Shown here one piece after another: positions 1 to 5,333 of a stretch of 5,488 nucleotides of DNA; the stretch's first letter is position 1; each line of letters opens with the position of its first letter. This stretch comes from Desulfobacteraceae bacterium. Lineage in GTDB: Bacteria > Desulfobacterota > DSM-4660 > Desulfatiglandales > Desulfatiglandaceae. Below the pieces are notes generated by a model. That model ran no database searches. It saw only the letters and a list, made by a program, of their open reading frames with translations, and was not told where the DNA came from. The position numbers and the translations under genes are program-made. The stretch is from positions 1-5,488 of the forward strand of contig JAUUWD010000135.1 of the NCBI GenBank assembly GCA_030589225.1, in the 5' to 3' direction.

Positions 1-353
1 CACAGCAGGTCCGGGTAATGGATTATGTTCAGGCAGCTCAGGCAGCCGGTTGTTCGATCCTATGGATCATCATTAGGGAAATCATCCCTAATCTTTTTAA
101 CAATATAGTCATTGTCTCCACCCTTGCTATAAGCAGGGCAATTATTTTGGAAGCTGCCCTCTCTTTTTTGGGAATGGGGGTGCAGCCGCCAACACCCTCA
201 TGGGGTCTGATGATCTCGGAAGGCAAAGAATTCATGTTCTTTAATCCATACCTGGTCACTATTCCCGGAGTGGCTCTCTTTATTCTTGTGCTGGGCATGA
301 ATCTTTTTGGTGACGGTCTGCGGGATGTCACTGCTCCGGAGGGTAGATTATAA
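1..353 (+). CDS. dppC: DppC/OppC-type ABC transporter permease, C-terminal part (5' end outside window)
   Basis: This is the last 116 residues of an inner-membrane permease subunit of a peptide/nickel-type (Dpp/Opp) ABC importer; the first complete codon is at base 3. The cytoplasmic EAA loop that docks on the ATPases is visible at about residues 7-30 (AAQAAG, then IIREIIPN). The first Glu of the usual EAA is Gln here, a mild deviation. A membrane segment follows (about residues 31-60), ending in the family hallmark AALSFLGMGVQPPTPSWG. A last membrane segment runs through about residues 83-103 and leads to FGDGLRD, typical of the DppC C-terminus. The gene ends at TAA 351-353, inside the start region of the DppD-like ATPase, so the two are probably translationally coupled. 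The family assignment is firm. Whether the substrate is a dipeptide, oligopeptide or something else cannot be told. The ATG at 18 is internal and not the true start. Confidence 0.95.
   Translation, partial: QQVRVMDYVQAAQAAGCSILWIIIREIIPNLFNNIVIVSTLAISRAIILEAALSFLGMGVQPPTPSWGLMISEGKEFMFFNPYLVTIPGVALFILVLGMNLFGDGLRDVTAPEGRL
338..352 (+). promoter_or_regulatory. SD and non-canonical start overlap (GGAGG then ATAA) for the DppD-like gene
   Basis: GGAGG at 338-342 is followed seven bases later by ATA at 350-352, which overlaps the permease stop TAA at 351-353. The layout is exactly that of the common ATGA stop/start overlap, with A in place of G at 352. It supports translation of the ATPase starting here even though AUA is a very poor initiator. 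ATT at 347 is the alternative, but it lies only four bases from the SD. Confidence 0.6.
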
Positions 354-1315
354 GCGCTTTTCTTGAAGTAGAAGAATTAAGCGTTGATCTGCATGTTCCT
401 GCCGGTATTCTCCACGCTGTCAGGGACGTGAGCTTTGATCTGAAAAAAGGCGAAACCCTGGGTCTGGTGGGTGAATCAGGCTGCGGTAAATCAATGACCG
501 CTTTAGCTATCATGAATCTTTTGCCCAGTGGTGCAATCCGCTCCGCCAGGAAGCTTATATTTGAAGATCAGGATCTGATGTCTGCTAATGAGAAGACAAT
601 GGCATCTATCCGCGGTGGCAGGATGGCAATGATTTTCCAGGAACCGATGACCTCCCTGGATCCTTGTTACACCGTTGGAAACCAGCTTGTGGAGGCCATC
701 AGGGAACACCAGCACGTGACTTTGAAGGAAGCCGGGGACAGAGCTGTTTTCCTCCTTGAAAAAGTCGGTATCACCGGCTCCTCCTCACGCCTCAAACAGT
801 ATCCACACCAGCTCTCCGGAGGTCTGCGTCAGAGGATCATGATCTCCATGGGGCTTATGTGCGGGCCTTCACTCATGATTGCGGACGAACCGACCACAGC
901 CCTGGATGTGACCATCCAGGCTCAGATACTGGCTCTGCTTTTATCAATTCAGAAAGAGTTCAACATGGGTCTCATCCTTATTACCCATGACCTGGGCGTG
1001 GTTGCAAGGATGGCAGACCGTGTTGCAGTAATGTACTGCGGGCAGATAGTTGAAACAGGAGACGCTAGAGAGATTTTCGAAAATCCCCTGCACCCATACA
1101 CCCGGGGGCTGATGGACTGTATCCCGGTTCCGGGCAAAACAGAGCGGGGTCAGGAACTGGGGAATATACCGGGCATTGTTCCTACTCCCATCGGTGATTT
1201 ATGGGGCTGTCCTTTCCGTAACCGCTGTCATCTGGCCGCACCCGGTTGTGCTGACAAAGATCTGAATATCACAGAGATATCACCGGGCAGAACCTGCCGC
1301 TGTGCCCGCTTATGA
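350..1315 (+). CDS. dppD: DppD/OppD-like peptide ABC transporter ATP-binding protein (start codon uncertain)
   Basis: This cytoplasmic ATPase subunit pairs with the DppF-like protein to power import. Counted from the ATA at 350 (321 aa), Walker A GESGCGKS is at 41-48, the Q-loop Gln at 97, the signature LSGGLRQR at 155-162, Walker B Asp/Glu at 179-180 and the H-loop His at 213. The C-terminal oligopeptide-transporter extension has cysteines at 287, 293, 300, 316 and 318 (CX5CX6C plus a terminal pair). In this family such cysteines can hold an iron-sulfur cluster. Translation from 350 gives the expected N-terminus (FLEVEELSVDL, then LHAVRDVSFDL), but the frame has no ATG, GTG or TTG between the stop at 344 and GTG 428. 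Starting at GTG 428 gives 295 aa and drops the first beta strand and A-loop region. I choose 350 from homology, SD spacing and the coupled overlap. An ATG-to-ATA mutation or sequence error is also possible. The family is certain; the start is not. Confidence 0.9.
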   Translation: MSAFLEVEELSVDLHVPAGILHAVRDVSFDLKKGETLGLVGESGCGKSMTALAIMNLLPSGAIRSARKLIFEDQDLMSANEKTMASIRGGRMAMIFQEPMTSLDPCYTVGNQLVEAIREHQHVTLKEAGDRAVFLLEKVGITGSSSRLKQYPHQLSGGLRQRIMISMGLMCGPSLMIADEPTTALDVTIQAQILALLLSIQKEFNMGLILITHDLGVVARMADRVAVMYCGQIVETGDAREIFENPLHPYTRGLMDCIPVPGKTERGQELGNIPGIVPTPIGDLWGCPFRNRCHLAAPGCADKDLNITEISPGRTCRCARL

Positions 1316-1348
1316 CAAAATGGCTTCCGCCCTGGTGAAGAAATTGAC

Positions 1349-2329
1349 ATGCCGGAAGATGCATTGAAAATAGTTGATCTCACAAAAACCTACAGCGTCA
1401 GTATGGGAGCATTTCGCGGCAGGAGGCCCCTTCATGCTGTAAACGGAGTCAACCTGACAGTTCCCAGGGGGTCTGTTCTGGGATTGGTTGGCGAATCCGG
1501 ATGCGGTAAAACAACACTAGCCAAGTTGATACTCGGTCTTGAAAAGATTACAAGCGGAGAGATCTGTATCGGGGGTCAGGCAATTTCATCGCTGGGATCC
1601 AAAGGTATTGCAAAGAGGGTACAGCCGGTCTTCCAGGACCCTTACTCGTCCCTGAACCCGCGCAAATCCATCTTCAAGATTATCTCGCTGCCATTAAGGG
1701 CTTTGGGAGTTGCAGGCACACGTAAGGAGTTGAATGCCAGAGTTGATGAAATAATGGACATCGTTGGATTGCCGCCCACGCTAAAGCACAATTATCCAAA
1801 CCAGCTTTCCGGAGGACAGCGCCAGCGGGTTGCTGTGGCCCGTGCTCTTATCATGCGGCCGGAAGTGGCACTCTGCGATGAGCCAACCTCAGCCCTGGAC
1901 GTATCTGTGCAGGCACAGATACTGAACATGCTGATGAAACTGAGACGGGAGTTAAACCTGACCTATGTTCTCATCACCCATGACCTTGCTGTTGTTGACC
2001 ATATGGCCACACGGGTTGCGGTGATGTACCTCGGCAGGATTGTCGAAGAAGCGGAAACAGGCGCCCTTTTCCAAAAGCCCTGCCATCCTTACACCCAGGC
2101 ACTGCTGAAATCTGTGCTGACCCCTGAGCCGAAACTGGGAGTGCCTGAAGCCCATCTTGGGATTACCTACCCCAATCCCATAGACCCGCCTTCAGGATGC
2201 ACTTTTCATCCCCGGTGTCCACGTAAGAAGAACAAATGCACAGACACAGTGCCCCAACCCATCATCAAGTCCGGCCGCCTGGTTGAATGCCATTATCCGG
2301 ACAGCTTTCAATTTGTGGATACTAACTGA
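1349..2329 (+). CDS. dppF: DppF/OppF-like peptide ABC transporter ATP-binding protein
   Basis: This is the second ATPase of the importer, 326 aa, a normal length for the family. Walker A GESGCGKT is at 48-55, the Q-loop Gln at 96, the signature LSGGQRQR at 153-160, Walker B Asp/Glu at 177-178 and the H-loop His at 211, so it looks catalytically complete. The C-terminal extension carries PYTQALL and cysteines at 284, 290, 297 and 314, the same CX5CX6C pattern as its partner. ATG 1349 is used because upstream in-frame codons back to the TGA at 1313 include no ATG, GTG or TTG. A weak GGTGA SD lies at 1334-1338. The gap of 33 bases after the DppD-like gene holds an eight-codon ORF (MTKWLPPW, 1312-1338) that overlaps the DppD stop as ATGA. 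That ORF may merely couple translation. The substrate is unknown. Confidence 0.96.
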   Translation: MPEDALKIVDLTKTYSVSMGAFRGRRPLHAVNGVNLTVPRGSVLGLVGESGCGKTTLAKLILGLEKITSGEICIGGQAISSLGSKGIAKRVQPVFQDPYSSLNPRKSIFKIISLPLRALGVAGTRKELNARVDEIMDIVGLPPTLKHNYPNQLSGGQRQRVAVARALIMRPEVALCDEPTSALDVSVQAQILNMLMKLRRELNLTYVLITHDLAVVDHMATRVAVMYLGRIVEEAETGALFQKPCHPYTQALLKSVLTPEPKLGVPEAHLGITYPNPIDPPSGCTFHPRCPRKKNKCTDTVPQPIIKSGRLVECHYPDSFQFVDTN

Positions 2330-2355
2330 TTAACAAAGATTAGAAAGGCAACAAT

Positions 2356-3459
2356 ATGGGATCTGTTCCGATTATCGAACTTAAATCAGCTGACCCGAAA
2401 GAACGGGGACGTCTCTACGGAGAGGCCGCGTGCAATACAATCGAAAATACTCTGAAAATTTATCAGGATTTATTCGGTGCTACCACAGGATACACCTGGG
2501 AGAAGATTATATCCCTGATAGATCCTTATATCGGTAAGGTAAAAGTATTTGCCCCCGATCTTATAGAAGAGGTCAAAGGAATTGCAGAAGGCGCCAACCT
2601 CTCTTTTAAAGATATATTTGCCATCAATGCAAGGTCGGAAATTCTTTTTGATTTGAATATACAGGTGGATGAATGTTCATCACTTGCGGCTCTACCGGAA
2701 TCGACCAGAAACAGGTCAACACTGCTTGCCCAGAACTGGGACTGGCACAAAGCCATTGAGCCTTGTCAGGTCATCCTAAAAATTGCAGGACGAAATAACA
2801 TTCCACCTTTCATCACATTTACTGAGGCCGGGCAGCTGGCAAAAATTGGAATGAACGGCTCTGGAGTCGGACTTGTGGTGAATAACTTGAATGCAGATCA
2901 ATTGCAAACCGGCGTGCCGTGGATATTTGTTTCCCGCCGTATTCTTGAATCAACCCATCTTACCCAGGCCATGGCTTATGCATTAAGTACTCCCAGAGCG
3001 CACTCCATGAATTTTCTCATTGCCCATGCAGATGGAGAAGCAGTAGACATTGAAACATCACCTGTGGAAAACCATATAATATTTCCCGACGGGAATACAA
3101 TTGCCCATACTAATCATTATCTGCATCCCTGCTTACGATTCAAAGACAAGGAATCCCAAGACTCCAATCCATCTACATATATTCGCTATCACAGAATTCA
3201 GAAACAGCTGAAATCGATGGATGGAAATATTGACATTGAAAGCATTCAAGAGACATTGAAGGATCATTTTGACCGCCCATTTTCAGTATGCGTCCATGAT
3301 ATTCAAGGCTTCTTTCCAGGGCTTAATACTTTAAAAACCTGCCTTTCCATTGTGATGGATCTTTCAGCCAGGCGAATTTTCTATACTCAGGGGAATCCCT
3401 GCCAAAATCAGGTTGAAACTCTGGATTTGACCTCTTTCCTTCAAAATAAGACACATTAA
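2356..3459 (+). CDS. C45-family autoproteolytic acyltransferase/amidohydrolase (penicillin acyltransferase-like)
   Basis: This 367-residue protein belongs to the N-terminal-nucleophile C45 group, whose fungal prototype is acyl-CoA:6-aminopenicillanic acid acyltransferase. Members cleave themselves just before a cysteine, which then becomes the nucleophile acting on amide bonds. Visible marks are the N-terminal RGRLYGEA (17-24), NARSEI (91-96), the probable nucleophile Cys107 in DECSSLA, the family motif AQNWDW (125-130), and GMNGSGVGLVVNNL (165-178). HTNHYL is at 251-256. Cleavage would fall between Glu106 and Cys107, whereas the fungal enzyme has Gly before Cys. No signal peptide or membrane segment is seen, so it is probably cytoplasmic. 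The SD AAAGG at 2344-2348 is seven bases from ATG 2356. The gene sits between the peptide transporter and an M20 hydrolase, suggesting that it processes an imported acylated peptide-like compound (inference). Bacterial members are mostly uncharacterised, and true penicillin acylation is not implied. Confidence 0.9.
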   Translation: MGSVPIIELKSADPKERGRLYGEAACNTIENTLKIYQDLFGATTGYTWEKIISLIDPYIGKVKVFAPDLIEEVKGIAEGANLSFKDIFAINARSEILFDLNIQVDECSSLAALPESTRNRSTLLAQNWDWHKAIEPCQVILKIAGRNNIPPFITFTEAGQLAKIGMNGSGVGLVVNNLNADQLQTGVPWIFVSRRILESTHLTQAMAYALSTPRAHSMNFLIAHADGEAVDIETSPVENHIIFPDGNTIAHTNHYLHPCLRFKDKESQDSNPSTYIRYHRIQKQLKSMDGNIDIESIQETLKDHFDRPFSVCVHDIQGFFPGLNTLKTCLSIVMDLSARRIFYTQGNPCQNQVETLDLTSFLQNKTH

Positions 3460-3476
3460 AATAAAGGAGTTAATTC

Positions 3477-4871
3477 ATGAGCCGTGAAAGTGCCATAACC
3501 CGGGCAGAACATTTCTTTGACAATGGATCATTCTTCGAATTACTTGCCGGAAGAATTGCCCACCCAACCGGAAGCCAGAACAAGGATGTGAAAATAGAGA
3601 TGAGGACCTATCTGACTGAAGAGATAATGCCTTATTTGGAAAATTTAGATTTCAGCTGCCGTATTGTTGAAAATCCTGTGGAACCCTGCGCCCCATTTTT
3701 AATTGGTCGGCGTATTGAGGATGAGCGATTGCCAACTATTCTTACATACGGACATGGCGACACTGTCCCGGGGATGGAGGAGAACTGGCGGCAGGGTTTT
3801 TCCCCCTGGAAGCTAGCCAAGGATGGCGACCGCTGGTACGGACGGGGAACGGCGGACAACAAGTGCCAGCACACGATCAATCTGGCTGCCCTGGGCTGCC
3901 TACTTGAGGAACAGGGCAATCTTGGTTTCAACGTTAATGTTCTTATGGAAATGGGAGAAGAGTTGGGGTCACCAGGAGTGCATGAAATTTGCAGTCAGGA
4001 AAAGAATTCCCTGAAAGCCGATGTCCTCATTGCCTCAGACGGTCCCCGCATCGATCCAGACACTCCTACCATTTTCGGCGGTAGCCGGGGCATTTTCGGT
4101 TTTGATCTCAGCCTCATTCTTCGGGAGGGTGAACATCACTCGGGGAACTGGGGTGGACTTTTAGCCAACCCTGGAATCATACTGTCCCATGCCATCGCTT
4201 CCATGGTTGACTCACAAGGAAGAATCCTAATCCCTGATCTCCGTCCGGAGAATATTCCCGGTGGTATAAGACAAGCCCTGGCAAAGTTAAAAATCACCGG
4301 TAAGGATGGGCCTGAGATAGATACCGGATGGGGCGAACCTGATTTAAGCCTTGCTGAGAAAGTATATGGCTGGAACACTTTTGAAATCCTTGCCTTTGAA
4401 TGCGGCAACCCAGCCGCCCCGGTAAATGCCATTCCGGCCCGGGCGTGGGCTCGATGTCATGTTCGATTCGTTGCTGACACCGATCCTGATGTTTTCATTC
4501 CTGCAGTCAGAGAACATCTCGATGCAAAGGGATTTTCCATGGTCGATATCACCCCTGTACCTAACAATTACGGTCAGGCAACCCGCATGGATCCGGAGAA
4601 TCCCTGGGTAAAGTTCACTACTGCCTCTTTTGAAAAGACTCTTGATAAAAAAGTTGCCTTTTTGCCAAATTTGGGGGGAACCCTGCCCAACGATGCATTC
4701 AGTCATATTCTTGGCATGCCTACGATCTGGGTGCCCCATTCATACGGCGCCTGCTCCCAGCATGCTCCCAATGAACATATCATAGGCACCATAGCCAGAC
4801 AAGGGCTTCAGCTAATGACCGGGTTGTTTTGGGATTTAGCTGAAAGTAAAGGGATGCCAATTGAATATTGA
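3477..4871 (+). CDS. M20-family zinc metallopeptidase/deacylase
   Basis: This 464-residue protein has the layout of M20 enzymes (ArgE/DapE/carnosinase type): a zinc catalytic domain interrupted by a dimerisation lid domain. The likely metal and catalytic residues are all present: His93 and Asp95 in YGHGDTVPG, bridging Asp127 in YGRGTADNK, Glu161-Glu162 in MGEELGSPG (general base and ligand), Asp188 in IASDGPR, and His439 in SQHAPNE. The lid domain is about 208-330, with HHSGNWGG (220-227) and, after it, APVNAIPARAWA (334-345). A strong SD (AAGGAG, 3464-3469) lies seven bases from ATG 3477. It follows the C45 gene by 17 bases. No signal peptide is seen, so it is probably cytoplasmic. These enzymes split dipeptides or remove N-acyl groups from amino acids, which fits a step after import and C45 action. 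The exact substrate cannot be assigned. Confidence 0.95.
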   Translation: MSRESAITRAEHFFDNGSFFELLAGRIAHPTGSQNKDVKIEMRTYLTEEIMPYLENLDFSCRIVENPVEPCAPFLIGRRIEDERLPTILTYGHGDTVPGMEENWRQGFSPWKLAKDGDRWYGRGTADNKCQHTINLAALGCLLEEQGNLGFNVNVLMEMGEELGSPGVHEICSQEKNSLKADVLIASDGPRIDPDTPTIFGGSRGIFGFDLSLILREGEHHSGNWGGLLANPGIILSHAIASMVDSQGRILIPDLRPENIPGGIRQALAKLKITGKDGPEIDTGWGEPDLSLAEKVYGWNTFEILAFECGNPAAPVNAIPARAWARCHVRFVADTDPDVFIPAVREHLDAKGFSMVDITPVPNNYGQATRMDPENPWVKFTTASFEKTLDKKVAFLPNLGGTLPNDAFSHILGMPTIWVPHSYGACSQHAPNEHIIGTIARQGLQLMTGLFWDLAESKGMPIEY

Positions 4872-4930
4872 AGTTCAGGAGTTTGAAGAAAAGGCCAACG
4901 TAGTGGGCTTAATTCGAAATTCAGAAAAAA

Positions 4931-4946
4931 TTGCCGGAACGGGCAA
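4931..4946 (-). terminator. Small inverted repeat, possible weak minus-strand terminator
   Basis: TTGCC (4931-4935) and GGCAA (4942-4946) form a 5-bp stem with a 6-base loop. Read on the minus strand it is followed by AATTTTTT-like sequence (the complement of the A run at 4925-4930), as in a short Rho-independent terminator. The stem is short, there is no T run on the + side, and no minus-strand gene is supported to its right, so the role is doubtful. Confidence 0.2.
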
Positions 4947-4995
4947 AAGAATAGCGCTGAGAGATAAGTGAAAAACACAGACAACGTATTTTTTC

Positions 4996-5025
4996 TTGAC
5001 ATCTGAGCTTCTTTTCCACTAAGGT
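4996..5025 (+). promoter_or_regulatory. Possible sigma70-type promoter
   Basis: A perfect -35 consensus TTGACA (4996-5001) is followed after 18 bases by TAAGGT (5020-5025), which matches the TATAAT consensus at only three of six positions. It would place transcription start near 5032, reading into the leader-like region and the membrane-protein ORF beyond it. The -35 is good but the -10 is poor, so this is a candidate only. Confidence 0.3.
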
Positions 5026-5179
5026 TTTGTATGTGTCCGGGCGAGTTTTCGTGGCTGCTGCTGGGTGCAGAGTTTGCTCTCTTTTTCGGAACTTGATTCC
5101 TTGTTCAAAATTTTTATTGAGATGTTGACTGTGCTCTGGCATTCAGTGGCTTGTGCGAGGCCGGCTCAATCATAACGGG

Positions 5180-5212
5180 AAGGAGGTGAATCTGGTTAGC
5201 AGGAGGATCTGA
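5180..5212 (+). promoter_or_regulatory. Two SD-like sites (AAGGAGGTGA and AGGAGG) with no normal start codon after them
   Basis: AAGGAGGTGA at 5180-5189 is a full-length match to the 16S anti-SD complement, and AGGAGG follows at 5201-5206. Neither has ATG, GTG or TTG at usable spacing: the first is followed by CTG (5192) and the second by CTG (5209). The frame starting at CTG 5192 is only six codons and ends at TGA 5210. The sites may bind ribosomes without making a product, or belong to a structured or decayed leader. Confidence 0.4.
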
Positions 5213-5217
5213 TCACA

Positions 5218-5234
5218 AACAACAACAACAACAA
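5218..5234 (+). repeat. (AAC)5 trinucleotide tract
   Basis: Five tandem AAC units plus AA lie between the second and third SD-like sites. In the frame of CTG 5209 they read as five Asn codons in a very short ORF ending at TAA 5245; in the next frame they read as Thr. CAA-type tracts are unstructured in RNA and are known to favour ribosome loading, as in the tobamovirus omega leader. Here the tract could do that, or be simple-sequence drift. Confidence 0.85.
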
Positions 5235-5246
5235 ATCTCATCAATA

Positions 5247-5276
5247 AGGAGGTAAGAAGCCATGCCAAAACATTGA
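5247..5276 (+). promoter_or_regulatory. Strong SD followed by four-codon ORF MPKH
   Basis: AGGAGGTAAG at 5247-5256 is a near-perfect SD with ATG at 5262, about nine bases after the GGAGG core. The frame reads Met-Pro-Lys-His and stops at TGA 5274. It is the only start in the leader with both a strong SD and an ATG, yet it opens almost nothing. The same frame, after TGA 5274 and TAG 5301, is that of the partial ORF at 5334. It may be a leader peptide, a truncated gene start, or a regulatory ribosome-stalling site. Confidence 0.4.
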
Positions 5277-5280
5277 ACCA

Positions 5281-5309
5281 TTTACACCCTGGGTGAAACC
5301 TAGTTTTTT
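5281..5309 (+). terminator. Weak hairpin followed by T6 (possible attenuator or terminator)
   Basis: TTTACACC (5281-5288) pairs with GGTGAAA (5292-5298) around a three-base loop, with one bulged A. TTTTTT follows at 5304-5309 after a five-base gap. The seven-pair stem with four core pairs of mostly GC and the offset T run make it a poor intrinsic terminator by itself. Its place just after the MPKH ORF and before the membrane-protein ORF is what an attenuator would need. It could also act as a DNA dyad (CACCCTGGGTG) for a regulator. Confidence 0.3.
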
Positions 5310-5333
5310 ATATACGTCTTTGCATTTAATTTC

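Larger units (their letters stand above)
4872..5333 (+). other. Intergenic region, no convincing gene
   Basis: These 462 bases between the M20 gene and the partial membrane-protein ORF show no protein-like frame of normal length. Two minus-strand ORFs (4808-5002 and 4921-5142) have odd composition, lack recognisable motifs, and the first overlaps the M20 3' end, so I do not call them. No clear Rho-independent terminator for the five-gene operon is visible on the + strand. The right half holds clustered SD-like sites, an AAC tract and a small hairpin, listed separately. Confidence 0.7.

Noticed and set aside
3823..4014. 63-codon + strand ORF inside the M20 gene
   Set aside because: Out-of-frame reading of the RGTADNK-to-EELGSPG catalytic region; no sign of a frameshift in the main frame.
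4344..4739. 131-codon minus-strand ORF inside the M20 gene
   Set aside because: Entirely antisense to a gene with all catalytic motifs intact; composition is that of a shadow frame.
4808..5002. 64-codon minus-strand ORF overlapping the M20 3' end
   Set aside because: Overlaps the end of a well-supported gene and has no family features; probably an antisense shadow.
4921..5142. 73-codon minus-strand ORF
   Set aside because: No recognisable motif, very basic and low-quality composition, ends within a second overlapping minus ORF, and no convincing SD; likely chance open frame in intergenic DNA.
5180..5240. Integron attC site or CRISPR-like repeat
   Set aside because: No paired attC core sites and no repeated spacer-separated units; the only repeat is the short AAC tract.
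5126..5296. TGA stops at 5126, 5210 and 5294 in one frame, exactly 84 bases apart, suggesting an 84-base repeat
   Set aside because: The two intervening 84-base stretches show no similarity when compared directly, so the spacing looks coincidental.
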